A DNA stretch of 64,000 nucleotides from the NCBI GenBank assembly GCA_024663395.1, contig JANFAH010000004.1, forward strand, positions 496,001 to 560,000. Reading direction: 5' to 3'. Positions 1-10,519 of this stretch are shown here, in pieces. Every line of letters begins with the position of its first letter. The stretch's first letter is position 1. The notes beneath the pieces were generated by a model. It had not been told where the DNA came from and did no database searches. It saw only the letters and a program-made list of their open reading frames with translations. A program made the translations under genes and the position numbers. Source of the stretch: Pisolithus tinctorius. Taxonomy: Eukaryota; Basidiomycota; Agaricomycetes; Boletales; Pisolithaceae.

Positions 1-564
1 GGGCGGTCCTGGAAATTGAGCTCGCACTGGACCAGGAACTCATGGAGTTTTTTAGGGTCGGACCCATCAAAGGTGTCTGGCTTGTGGACCTTGGTTCATG
101 GAGCAGAGTCTCTGGAGTGCTGGTTGGAGCAGGCTAGGGCATGGATGGCCCAGGTCAGAGCAAGGACCAGGTCATCAAGGGGATCCCTGAGGTTGTCAGG
201 CTCATCCTCATTATCAGGCCCATCACCAGGATGGTAGTCAGGATCGTCAGGGTCATCGTCAGGGTCGCCTGGTCCATCTCTGCCAGGGTGAATGATGATA
301 GGAGGTGGCAGAGAGTGGAGGGCAGACTGCTGGCGGATGGAGGGTGCAGTGCGTGAGGCACTGTCTGGAGCAGGGTTGGAGTTGGAGCACCCCCTGGAGG
401 AGAAGCTCCAGAAGGGCTCAACAACCAAAGGGAGATGTCAGGGGTCTGCCAAGGCTGTAGCAAGGGCCTCGGTAGCATCCCATTGTCAGAGACATGTCAT
501 GGGAGGCATAGTGGATGTGGTAGGGGAAGTGAGAGAGCTTGTACAAGTGAGAGTACGAATATAC
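1..564 (-). pseudogene. Gypsy gag, N-terminal part (element E1, cut by window edge)
   Basis: Read on the minus strand, this encodes the start of a Ty3/Gypsy gag. An acidic Asp/Pro linker (about 200-300) is followed by the conserved PDTFDGSDPKKL block and a QCELNFQD motif near position 10. The same blocks occur in the complete gag at 44050-45336, so the family call is firm. The reading frame shifts at least once between 155 and 480, so this copy is broken even within the visible part. The rest of gag and all of pol lie left of the window. Its 5' LTR follows directly at 565. Confidence 0.8.
552..564 (-). promoter_or_regulatory. Primer-binding site of E1, self-priming type
   Basis: Immediately after the LTR, the minus strand reads GTATATTCGTACT. 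Eleven bases (552-562) are complementary to the predicted 5' end of the transcript at 891-901. No TGG start matching a tRNA 3' end is seen. This is the arrangement known from Tf1 and sushi-type retrotransposons. Confidence 0.55.
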
Positions 565-1390
565 TGTCAAAGTCAGACAACACCCCTGGCTCCTTCTTAG
601 GGCGGAGTTGGAGCGGGTTGGGCTGCGGAGTACAGCAGTCAAAGTCCGAAGTGAATCCGACCACTGGGTGGTGAGATATTTGTCAAACAGTGAGTGGAGG
701 GGTATGAAGGAAAGTTTCGGAGGCTGAGGCCAGAGTTGGAGGTCAGATGAGAGGGCATTGGGTTCAGCTAGTGCACTGCCCCCTTGTGCGAGCTCAGCCC
801 TCATATTTCAGAGGTGGAGCAGACTCAGAGGGAGTGGAGACGAAACTCTGGAGGGGACTGAGAGGGAGTCGAAGGTGGGGACTTTATTCGATATTCGTAC
901 TGATTACATCAGAGTACTATGTGGCCTTATATACAATGTAGGTCAAGGGCAGTGCAGTATGGAATGTAAACCAATAAGTGTATAGTGGGTTAGAGTCCTT
1001 CTGACACAAGGGATAGAGGGTAGGGACGACAGGGACCTTAACTGAGACAAGGAAACTACTACAACGAGGAAGAGAGGGTAAATACCAAAGGAGTGGAAGA
1101 ATGGAGAAAACTGACACAAGGGTGGAACCCTATCTAGAACGCAGGGCTGCAAGTCCAACAGCCCATGTGACCAACCTTAGGGCGGAGTTGAGCAGAGTTG
1201 GTCAGAACATGGACAGGGGACCTCAGAGAGGTGTGGAGATGTGTCGGGAGGGTAGGAGGAGTGTGGGAACATGTCAGAGGAGGGCAGAGAAGCGCAGGAA
1301 CATGTCGGCAGAGGGTGGAGAAGCATGGGAACATGTTGGAGGAGGGCGGAGTAGGTGTTAGGGGCTTACACTGGTGTCATGGCCATGACA
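565..1390 (-). repeat. 5' LTR of Gypsy element E1
   Basis: The LTR is bounded by TGTCATGGCC at 1390 and a CA end at 565, read on minus. A TATA box (TATATAAG, 926-933) lies about 30 nt upstream of AGTACGAATAT (891-901), the predicted transcript start. The gag leader follows at 564. It shares an R/U5 block with the E5 LTRs (around 770-815). The LTR sits inside the chromodomain region of another Gypsy element (E2) whose coding resumes at 1391. Confidence 0.75.
1266..1358. repeat. 31-bp tandem repeat, 3 copies
   Basis: Three units beginning GGAACATGT start at about 1266, 1297 and 1328, inside the U3 side of the E1 LTR. Units differ by a few substitutions. Such U3 repeats often act as promoter or enhancer modules, but nothing here proves it. 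Confidence 0.6.
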
Positions 1391-1391
1391 G

Positions 1392-1585
1392 AGGTGGCCA
1401 AAATCTTTGACTGCAAGGTTGACCAGCATTGCTGGTGTTGGCTTCAATACTTAGTCCATTGGACTGGCTATGAGGGGACTGGCAAAGAAACTACTTGGGT
1501 ACTTGCCACTGAGCTAGACAATGCTTCTGAACTCATACAGGAGTTCCATTCCCACTACCCCAATAAACCCAGCCCTTTCCAATGA
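1392..1585 (+). pseudogene. Pol C-terminus: chromodomain (E2)
   Basis: About 64 codons match the chromodomain that ends Gypsy pol proteins: EVAKIFDCKVD, then LQYLVHWTGYEG and a TTWVLATELDNA block, ending in a stop at 1583-1585. Chromodomains guide the integrase to modified histones. The parallel copy at 6440-6625 has the same order. The N-terminal remainder of pol is missing because E1 is inserted at 1390/1391. Confidence 0.8.
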
Positions 1586-1770
1586 GGACCAGCTTCAACC
1601 AGCCTCAGTTTCTGTTTCTGTTTCCTATTGGTATCTAGTTTCCCTTTGATCTCTTACTTACCTTGTTTTCCCCTTCTTGTTTCTTTTACTTTACTGTAGA
1701 ACACTGGACACCAGACACCAGACATATGACATTTGCAGGAGGAAGTAGCAAGGGCACTACACTACAAACA

Positions 1771-2826
1771 CTACTTGGCCATACCCTCATCTTCCCCTTC
1801 AGCCTCCTCCTCCTCATCTTCACCATGGTTCTTCAACCAGTTGGCTTCCTCACACAACTCATCAGAGTCGAGTTCAGATGAGCCTGAGTCTGAGGGGGAT
1901 ACCATCATCCTGAAGCCATACAATTTGTCAAGCAGGGACTCAAGTGCATTGGCAATCTGGCCTGAATTCTTGACTGCGGTTTCATGAAGCTCAAAGAGGC
2001 TGGCCAAGTTGTTGGCAATCAGCCCTGCTGTGTCAATAAGGCACTCGAGCTTGTCCTCCAAGCCTGAGTACCTATCTGTGCTGGACTCCCTCAGTCCACT
2101 TCCACTGGCCTCAGGTTTATTGAGGTCCAAGACCTCAATCAGCCTTGTGCTTGTCTTCACCCACTTCTGTTTGCTGGGCCCAGCCTCAGCATCCTCCTCA
2201 TCAGCCTTCTGCTTCTTCCCCTTATTGACTTTCCCAGTTTTTGGACTAGCCTCAGTGTCCTTGCCATTGCTGGGCCACTGGCACTTGCCCTTGGATTGGT
2301 TGCACCACATGCAGGCAACCTGTTTCTTGTTACCATCCATGAGAAACTCACAGATGGTTTTGGCCTGGGCACAGTGGGTGCAACTAGGAAGAAGGTTAGG
2401 AGGAATACACACAGAGTGGAAAGGTGCTCACCCAGGGTCCATCACTACTTTCTTCACCTCTCCACTGGCCTCACTACTACTGGCTCTGGCCCTGGCCTCA
2501 CTACCCTTTCTGGCCTCAGCCTTGTGTCTATGCTCAGCCTTGTGTCTCTCCTCCTCATGTACCCTTTTCTCCTCAGCCTCCTGCTCTGCCCTCTTGGCCT
2601 TGGCCTTCTCCCTCTCCACTCTCTCAGCCTCAAGCTGAGCCTGCTCCTCCCACCAGGCTTGTTCAGCTGCCTTTCATCTCTTCCTCTCCTTCACCTTTGC
2701 CCTCATTACCTCCTCTTCATTGCCAGTGTTGTACCTGATGTCATCATCAGGGACTTGGGCCCAATTGACAATGACTCAGCCTTCATTGGTGTTGTCAGTC
2801 ATGATGATTGGCCTCAATTCAGACAT
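1771..2826 (-). pseudogene. Antisense Zn2Cys6-like/coiled-coil gene of E2
   Basis: This gene lies opposite to pol, between pol and the 3' LTR. Exon 1 runs 2826-2432 and starts MSELRPIIMTDN. It contains an acidic region and a Lys/Glu/Arg/Ala-rich coiled coil, with two in-frame TGA codons. A 48-nt intron (2431-2384, GTGAGC..TAG) follows. Exon 2 (2383-1771, open throughout) begins with a cysteine array of exact spacing C-X2-C-X6-C-X12-C-X2-C-X6-C, ending CQW. After it come a Lys-rich stretch, a helical segment and an acidic tail. The cysteine spacing fits the fungal Zn2Cys6 (Gal4-type) cluster, although the sequence around it is unusual. The role is unknown; DNA binding or a Gag-like assembly function are both possible. 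Homologous genes sit at the same place in E3 and E5. Confidence 0.65.
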
Positions 2827-2963
2827 GATGGATAGAGTGTGGAAGAAAGATGCAAAGGGCTTAGTGGGCCACAAGTACCAATTTTTCAAACTCAGCCAAG
2901 TTTCAGACTCAGCCTACCACTCTCACAGGGGTCTCATGGGTTTGACCCCTAAGGGGGGGATAC

Positions 2964-3486
2964 TGTCATAGTCATATCTTGACCCTGGCTGGACTTGGCC
3001 TCACATTCATTCAGTCTGGCCTCAGCCTTGTCAATCCCTTATCCCCAGATGTCCTAGTGTGGTGAACACTGCTTTGCAGTGTGTCACTTCAGTTAAGCCC
3101 TGCCTGGTCTTGTCCCTGGTCCACCCTGTCCCAGTCTCCATTGCCTTTGTCATACATTACTAATACTTGTCTTACCAATCATCTTAGCAATCTTTGTGAG
3201 ACTGGCATTACTGGTCTCTGTACTATAGTTGTCTCTGGTATATAAACTCATAGATACTCAGCCTGTACTCTGCAGTCTGAAATCAACCAAGTTACTCTGA
3301 TAATCCTGCCTTGGCCTCAGACTCAGACTGCAACCCATGCAAGGGAATAGCACTGCATCACCAGTTGCTAAGTCCAATCAGTCCACCCCTCTGTATCTCT
3401 GCTATACCTCTGACCCTGACTCTCCTCAGCCTCATGCCTGCTCCAGTCTCTGGTCTGGCCTCAACCTGGACTTCATGAACTTGACA
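2964..3486 (+). repeat. 3' LTR of E2
   Basis: It begins TGTCATAGTC after the purine tract and ends TTGACA. A TATA box (TATATAAA, about 3238) precedes CAGTCTGAAATC (about 3277), the same start-site block as in the E3/E7 LTRs. A conserved ATGCAAGGGAATAG block is at about 3338. The stem-loop AACACTGC-TTT-GCAGTGTG is near 3066. Confidence 0.7.
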
Positions 3487-3827
3487 CTCCATAGTAGTAT
3501 AAAAGTATGTATTGTACTCTGATGTTCTTCAGTACAAATACCAACTTAGTTCCTACTCCCTCTGTCTCTGTCTTCTGCCTGTTGGAGTTACCTCCAACTT
3601 TCCATCTGTGCTCTCCCTCTGAAATACAGGGGCTGAGATCATGCAAGGGGGTAGTGCACAAGCTAAACCCAATGCCCTCACTCCACTCTGCCTCTGTCTT
3701 GGCAGACTTCGTTCTTGCCAGCACTCTGCCAGTTGGAGTTCAGTTCTTTCCTGTCAGACTTGCTTTCAAACCTCTCCCCAGACCTTGTCTAGTGTCAGAG
3801 TTGGTCAGAGTAGGCCCAGACTTGACA
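3487..3827 (+). repeat. Truncated LTR of the E5 family
   Basis: The stretch matches the R-U5 part of the E5 LTRs (for example 38241-37946 reversed), including the CAGTACAAATA start block, ATGCAAGGGGGTAGTGC and the CTTGACA end. U3 is missing. It is fused to the E2 LTR on the left and directly to the E3 reverse transcriptase on the right, so an open frame runs from the LTR into RT. I read this as a deletion junction rather than a functional fusion. Confidence 0.65.
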
Positions 3828-6625
3828 GCCTTCATTGACAAAAACCTGACTACTGGTTTCATCCAGCCCACTTCTTCCCCCTATGCTGCACTGGTCCTCT
3901 TTGTAAAAAAGAAGGATGGTTCACTCCAGTTATGTGTTGACTTCCAGGGCCTTAACAAACTCACCAAGAAAGACTGGTACTCCCTACCACTAATATCTGA
4001 CCTACTAGACTCCCCTAGTCACACCAAAATCTACATTAAAATCAACTTGAGGCACATGTACCACCTCATCTGGATTGCACCTGGTGATGAGTGGAAAATG
4101 GCCTTTAGAATGCACTATGGGTCCTATGAGTGGTTGGTGATGCCTTTTGGTCTTACCAATGCCCCAGCCACCTTCCAGTGGTTTGTCAATTCAATCTTTG
4201 CAGATGTGCTAGATGTCTGCATTGTCATCTACCTTGACAATATCTTAATCTATTCTGGAGATGAGTCTTCACACAAGCAGCATGTCCAGTAGGTACTTTG
4301 CCAGCTCTGGTTGCATGGCCTGTATGCCAAACCAGAGAAGTGAAAATTTCACTCAGACTCTGTGGAATATCTGGGCTACCACTTGTCCCCAACTGGCCTT
4401 ACCATGTCCTCAGAAAAAGTCAAAGCCATCTGTGACTGGCCTGAGCCCTGGAAGGTAAAGGACATTCAGTCCTTCCTGGGCTTTGTCAATTTCTATTGCC
4501 AGTTCATTTTTAACTACTCATACATAGTGGTACCTCTAACCCAGTTGACATGCAAAGGTGCTCCCTGGAACTTTTCTGAGGAGTGCTGCCAGTCTTTCAA
4601 TGAACTCAAGCAGGCCTTCACCTCTGCCCCAGTCCTAACTCATTTTTCCCCAGATGCTCCTACTACTGTCAAGACTGATGCATCTGACTATGCAATTGCC
4701 AGTATTTTGTCCATCACCAGTGGTGATGGTCAAATCTGGCTGGTCACATTCTACTCTTGTACCCTGACAGCCCTGGAGCTAAATTATGACACTCATGATA
4801 AGGAATTGCTCACAATCTTCGAGGGCATTGCAGACATGGCAGCACTACTTAGAAGGATCTGCAGTACTGGTTGATGTTGTCACCAATCATAAGAACCTGG
4901 AGTATTTCTCCACCTCAAAGGTACTGACCCAGTGCCAGGTGCACTTGTCTGAGTTTTTGTCACAGTTCAATATGGTTATCTGGTTCAGACCCAGTAAACT
5001 CAGTGCTAAGCCTGATGCCCTAACTAGATGATGGGACATCTACCCCAAAGAGGGGGATAGCAACTATGCCTGGGTCAACCCACAGAACCTCAGACTGGTC
5101 TTCATACAGGAACAACTAGCCACCTCCCTGTGCACCACTTACCTTGAGTACCCAGTCCTACATGCTGTTGCACTGATGGATGTGGAGAAACTTCATAATG
5201 ATATCCTCTCAGCTCTACCCTCAGACCCAGTCACCCAAGTCCGGTTCTCAGATGCATCAGATTCCCAGTGGTCAGTTGATGACACTGGCTTCCTCCACCT
5301 AGATGGAAGAATCTATGTACCAGACTCTAACAACTTTCACCTTTGTGTCTTGAGGTTCAAGCATGATCATCCCTTGTCTGGCCACTTTGGCCAAAGTAGA
5401 ACCTTGGAACTCATCTGGCATGAATACACCTGGCCTGGCCTAAGGACATTTGTCAAAGACTATGTCTGGTCTTGTACTACCTGTGCCCAGGCCAAGGTAC
5501 CCTGCCACTGGCCTTACAGCCTACTCAAGCAGCTCCCTGTGCTGGAGAAGCCATGGAATTCCATCTCAATGGATTTCATAGAGCAGCTCCTGACCTCAAC
5601 CAGCTTTACCACCATTCTCATTGTGGTTGATTGGCTTTCAAAGCAAGCCATCTTCATACCTACTCATGACACCATCACAGCCCCTGAGCTTGTCAAGCTC
5701 TTTCTCATGCATGTATTCTCCAAGCATGATGTACTGGCCCATGTGACCTCAGACCAGGGATCAGAATTTGTATCCCACTTCTTCTGGTCTCTTGGTAAGG
5801 CTCTAGACATGCATCTACACTTCACCTCTGGGTATCACCCAGAGGGGGATGGTCAGACAGAGCACACCAATCAGACCCTTGAACAGTATCTCCAGGTCTA
5901 CTGTAACTACCAACAGGATAACTGGGCTGAGTTACTACCATTGGCTGAATTTGCTTACAACAATGCACCTAGCACTATGACTGGGGTATCACCCTTCTTT
6001 GCTAATAAGGGTTACCACTGTAATAACTTGGTCTTCCCTGAGCATGATCTCACATCCAACTAGGCTTGTGATTATGCAGTCAACTTAGATTCACTGCACC
6101 AGTACCTACATGAAGAAATGGCTCTTGCCCAGCAATGCTACCAAGGACTGGCAGATGCTAAGCACATGCTGGCCCCAGACTTCAAAATGGGCAACAACAT
6201 CTATGTAAAAGCCAAATATTTCCAGTTGACCTGGTCCTCCAAGAAGTTGAGTGAGAAGAACCTTGGGCCTTACCCCATAATAGCCCAGGCTGGCTCTCAC
6301 TCATTCACCCTGCATTTACCAGACTCCATGCACACTGTACACCCAGTCTTCCATGTATCCCAGCTCAACTGGCCATCCCAAATACCAGACTCAACCTCCA
6401 CCCCCACCAGTAGATCTCAACAGCAACTTAGAATTTGAGGTAGCAGAAATACTTGATTCAAAGGTCAACCAGTGCAGGTTGCAGTACCTGGTCTGGTGGA
6501 CTGGTTATGAGGGGTCTGATGAAGAAACCACCTGGGTACTAGTAACAGAGTTAGATAATGCCTCAGAACTTGTTCAGGAATATCATGACTGGTACCTGGA
6601 CAAACCTGGTCCTTTCAAGAAATAA
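3828..6625 (+). pseudogene. Gypsy pol: RT, RNase H, integrase, chromodomain (E3)
   Basis: RT occupies 3828-4480 with conserved FVKKKDGSLQLCVDF and MPFGLTNAP. The catalytic YLDD is YLDN at 4230-4241, a GAT to AAT change consistent with CpG loss. There is a frame break near 4290-4360. RNase H is about 4480-5030 (KTDASDYA, NYDTHDKELL). The integrase starts at about 5176: HHCC finger near 5350-5490, catalytic Asp in SMDFIEQ, Asp in TSDQGSEF, Glu in DGQTEHTN; stop at 6063. A GPY/F-like stretch and HPVFHVSQL follow to 6400, with the chromodomain at 6440-6625. The order is that of Ty3/Gypsy chromoviruses. Several frame breaks and the RT mutation make it inactive. Confidence 0.85.
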
Positions 6626-6796
6626 TCAAAAACTGGTCTCAAGTTTTCTCTTCTCTGTCTTCACTTGTCCCATAGTTACCATGGCTTGATTTCTCTACTT
6701 TTCTCTTATTTGTTTTCTTTCATACCTTAGAACCAGAACCAGGCATTGGCATTCACAAGCATGCAGGAAAAACAACACTATTCTATGTGTGCAACT

Positions 6797-7887
6797 TCAG
6801 GCTTGGGACCCAGCAGAACCAGCACCAGTCTGGTCAGCTGACTCAGACTGGGACCAGCTTTCCTCTTCTTCCTCCCTCAGCCCTGCCAGCTCTTCATTGA
6901 GCCCCTCAACATCCCTGTCCTCCTCATCAGTGGTGTCCCAGTCTGAAGGCATGTCCAGCACCAGGAATTCAAAGTGCTCTTCAACATAGGTTTTGTAGGA
7001 CCAGGTGAACCAGTAAAAGTTCCTTGAGGCCTCCCTTTGGGCCACTGCTAGGCTGACCATGTTGTCAGCCACACACTCCACCACCTTGATCAGGTGCTCC
7101 ATCTGATCACTGGTGACAGGACTGGCCCCAACCTCTTCCCTGGTCTTCTTCATTGATGGCCCCCTTGCCCACATCTTCTTCCTTGTCACCTGCACCCTCA
7201 AGTACCTTGGCAGATGGGTGCCTTGACCTCTTCTTCTTCTCCCCAGTGCAAGGGGAGGTCATGTCCACCTTCCTCCTTCCCTTGTCCACAGCCAGACTGG
7301 CACCTGGACCAGTTTCACCTTTGACCAGCCACTGGCAATGCACCTTGACCTCGTTGCACTGGTTACAGGCCAAGCACTTCTTCTTGCCATTGGTGTTGCA
7401 CAGGCAGGTCATGTTTGTCTGGGCACAATGAAGACACCTGGGAAGGTATCAGCCAGTTGCCTACCAGTCATTTGGTTGTTACTCACCAGGGGTTCATCAC
7501 CTCCACATTTGACCTTGCCCTGGTCAAGCTACCCATCAGGATGTTTGCCTGCCAGCTCTCAGCCACCTTCCTGGCTTCTTCAGCCTTGTGCACAGCCTCT
7601 GCTCTCTGTGCCTCTGCCTCTGCATGTGCCCTCTCTTCTTCAAGCTGGGCTTGCTCTTGCCTTTCAGCTTCCAACCAGGCTTCCTCTTGTGCCTTTGTCT
7701 TGCACCTCCTGTGTTCAGCCAGTTTTCCCCAGATGACCTGCTCATTGTTGTCACTGCCTACCTGCAGCTCAACACTTGTCACCCAGGTCAGGTCAGGCAG
7801 GAGGTCTTGGTTGTATGGTGTTTGGGACCAGTGAATAGACATGTCAAAGTGAGGACCAAACCTGAGGTGGACTGGTCTTACATCCAC
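6797..7887 (-). pseudogene. Antisense Zn2Cys6-like/coiled-coil gene of E3
   Basis: Same position and direction as in E2. Exon 1 (7887-7487) ends in a strongly charged coiled coil (repeated EEAR/AEAEAQRAE). A 49-nt intron (7486-7438, GTGAGT..CAG) follows. Splicing restores PWCLHCAQ and yields the array C-X2-C-X6-C-X12-C-X2-C-X6-C ending CQW. Downstream a Lys/Arg-rich region precedes a frame break near 7150. The second frame then continues to 6797 with a helical block and an acidic C-terminus. The protein architecture matches E2 despite low identity outside the cysteines, so the gene was probably under selection while the elements were active. The function is not known. Confidence 0.65.
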
Positions 7888-7972
7888 TAGTTTTCAAGGT
7901 CAGACACCAAAATTTCATTCTCAGCATTGTCCTCATTGGAGCCTTGTGTGCTTGGCTCCAAGAGGGGGATAC

Positions 7973-8554
7973 TGTCATGACCATGTCTAGACCACCCTAG
8001 GCCAGCTCTACCCTGGTCTCAACCAGTCTCATCCAACCCATGCCCTGGTCCTGGCCTTAACCCTTCAACCCAGAAACATGTTAGCTCATGAGGCACTGCA
8101 AGGCAGTGCCCAATTGAGTTGTCTGCTCAGTTGGTACCAGGCCAGTGTAACACCTGGCCCAGCCACAAGTCCTGCCCCAGTTCCTGGTAATCCTTTGTTC
8201 ATAGTCTTGCTTGATAATATTCTTTGTAACATTACTTACCAATCAGTTTACCAACCATCACTGTACCAGTGCAAACTGGTCTCCAGTGCTACATTACACT
8301 TACTATACCCTTAGTATTTAAGCCATAGGATAATCTGTTTTAGCCTCAGTCTGAAATCAATCTAGTCTCATCTAACCCAGTCTTTCTGATCTCTGTCTTC
8401 TGCCTCTCAACTGGACTACAGCCCATGCAAGGGAATAGTGCTGCGTCTTCAGTCACTAAGTCCAACAGTCCAATCCTCTAGTATCCTGTCTACCCTCTGA
8501 CCCCCTGACCAGACTCTGGACCAGCTTTGGACTGGTGATGAACTGGACTTAACA
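7973..8554 (+). repeat. 3' LTR of E3 (family E)
   Basis: It begins TGTCATGACCATG and ends GGACTTAACA. It is the same family as 50296-50882 and 63213-63786, but nearly every CpG there is CpA or TpG here, for example ACATGTTAGCTCATGAGG against ACGTGTTAGCTCGCGAGG. The stem-loop GGCACTGC-AAG-GCAGTGCC is at about 8090. TATTTAA lies about 30 nt before CAGTCTGAAATC (about 8350). Confidence 0.8.
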
Positions 8555-8589
8555 GAGTCATGGATATGACACATGTCAGGGGTTATCAA

Positions 8590-9090
8590 AGGGCTAGGGA
8601 GGCCATGCTCAGGTTGGATCCTGAAGCTAGGATTCAGGAAAATATAGGGAAATAAGACCCCAGGACTTGGCAGTCAGCAAGGAAGTGACAGAGGAGAATA
8701 GGTTTGGACAGGGTAGCAGTAAACTGGCTTGGTTTTGGACCCTGGACACTCAGTTGAACATGGAGGATGGTGGGTTGATGGAAGAATGTAAGTCATTGTC
8801 ATTGTTGCACCAAACACATGTCACCAATTGATTTTTGGACAGTCTACAGGATCAACTGGCTCAAAGCCAGCACCAGAAGGAATAGATGGATGGAAGACAT
8901 GTCATTGGTGAAGCATGAGATGATGTTTTGGACCATTTTGTGGTTCAAAAATCAGAGGAATACCTGGGAGGCAAGGGCCCTGAATTCTGAGGAACCAGGA
9001 CAATGGCTTATGCCAAAAAGCAGGTTGGGCTGTGGAGTGAATTTGTGCAGAAGGCCAAGTTGATGTTCCAAGGCATGCAGATGGATTGTA
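8590..9090 (+). pseudogene. KDZ transposase C-terminal remnant
   Basis: Fragments in several frames read in KDZ order: FGQGSSKLAWFWTLD (about 8700), YRINWLKASTRRNRW (about 8845), LVKHEMMFWTILWF then NTWEARALNSEEPG, and, after a one-base frame change near 9005, AYAKKQVGLWSEFVQKAK. These resemble the end of Kyakuja-Dileera-Zisupton transposases, which are very abundant in Basidiomycota. No catalytic core or cysteine cluster is visible, so it is only a 3' fragment with stops and frame changes. Confidence 0.55.
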
Positions 9091-9878
9091 CTTAGATGAC
9101 TGATGCATGCATCAGTCAGTAGGGAATGCACCATGGAAGAGGTCCTGTTTTGGTTGAGGGGAATGCAAATTGGCCAAAACAATGGTATGAAGATGGCAGG
9201 TTTGATAAGGGAAGACAGCCACCAGAGATAGCTGAAGTATTCAACAACCTGCCTTATATAGGAAGGTCAGAAAATTTTCACCTTGCCACTGACCACCATC
9301 TGCATCTCTCCAGCTGTTATTTGCCCAATTGTGATTGGATTCTGCCATGTCTGACTGGGCCACCCCATACTCTGATATATTGGCTTTGTATGCAGGAGAA
9401 TACAGGGAGGCTATGGGAATACCTGACCTTTGAGGAGAAATCTTAGCTGAGGTGAAGGCCCAGATTCATCAGAGGGCATTGGAGGGAAACTGCTGAATTT
9501 CCCCAGAATTTGAGAGTGATATGGAATACTTTGTCCATCTAGTATGACATATCTGAAGTATATCTAAGCAATCAGACAGGCATTCTTGCCAGAGCTTAAC
9601 CCTGAAGACCAGGATGATGAACTGGCCATCATCAACCACATCCTGGCTGCATCTGAGAAGGGGAACAGAAGGGCTGGTGAGGAGGATGACAGGGAAGAAA
9701 GGGCTAGACCTACCAGGGCTGGGGACTACAGGAAGGCATTTGTTGATTTTACTACAGCCCAGAGGCTCTTCAAAGAGGACTTGGATGTCTATGATAGGCA
9801 GAGGAGGGACACCAAGGGCCCTAAGACCATAGGGCAGAGGACCCAGATCATTCAGGATCAGTGGGGGTCTTTGTCTGA
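9091..9878 (+). other. Unassigned repeat debris with two short open stretches
   Basis: Open stretches at 9126-9446 and 9586-9906 are CpG-poor like the neighbouring transposons. The second is acidic and charged (ending IIQDQWGSLSD) and is cut by the LTR at 9879. Sequence after that LTR (from 15895) seems to be its continuation. I do not recognise a family; a KDZ-linked or other transposon ORF is most likely. Confidence 0.3.
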
Positions 9879-10519
9879 TGTCAAGTATGGGTTTACCCTT
9901 GGGTGATCAGGCTTCAAGTCTGGGTGACAGGGCCTAAGTCTGGTGGACCAGAGTGAAGTCCAGGGGCCAAGTCTGGGGTCCAGAGTCAAGGCCAGGAGCA
10001 TGGGAACAAGTCCAGTAGCATGGAAAGTGACTGGTCTCAGAGCATGCACAGGGGGAAGCCAGTCTGGGGTTGGATCTACTTCCCTTGGTCTCAGCTTATG
10101 TGCTGTACCCTTATGCAAGCCAGGAGAGGTCTGGGACAGGGGTAGAGGATAGCTTAAGGCTTGGCCTTAGCTATTGAGTAGACTTGGAGGGTAGTACAGA
10201 GTTGAGGGTAATACTGAGTTGATATTCTGACTGGAGTGATACAAAGCATGTACAGGGGTTATATACACAAGGCTGGTCCAGAGTATTGAACATAGAGCCA
10301 GACTTGTTGGTAAGCTATTAGGAAGATGATTAGCAAGGGTGGACAGCCACAGAGGCTGTGCCAAGACCAATAGTGGGAATTCTCAGTAGCAGAGATACAT
10401 AGCACACTGAGAATATAGTCTAGGTGTGGAAGCAAGGTGGCATTACCTCTCTTGCTCCTGCCACTCACCTCACTCCCTGAGCAGTCTCAGTCCACTCACT
10501 CTCAGCCTTTGTTTTTGCA

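Larger units (their letters stand above)
1391..3486 (+). mobile_element. Gypsy element E2, 3' part
   Basis: This is the 3' end of a plus-strand chromodomain Gypsy element. It comprises the end of pol (chromodomain), a spacer with an oppositely directed gene, a purine tract (AAGGGGGGGATAC, 2951-2963) and the 3' LTR. The 5' part is displaced beyond E1, which inserted in the chromodomain. CpG is nearly absent, so it is an old copy. Confidence 0.75.
3828..8554 (+). mobile_element. Gypsy chromodomain element E3, 5'-truncated
   Basis: The order is RT, RNase H, integrase and chromodomain on plus, an antisense gene on minus, purine tract (7960-7972) and 3' LTR. The 5' LTR, gag and protease are gone. 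The 17 bases after the LTR (8555-8571) are the end of a family C LTR, so E3 had inserted at or near one. Confidence 0.75.

Noticed and set aside
3507..4292. Apparent fused ORF of LTR plus reverse transcriptase
   Set aside because: The frame crosses a deletion junction between a truncated LTR and pol. It has no start or gag context.
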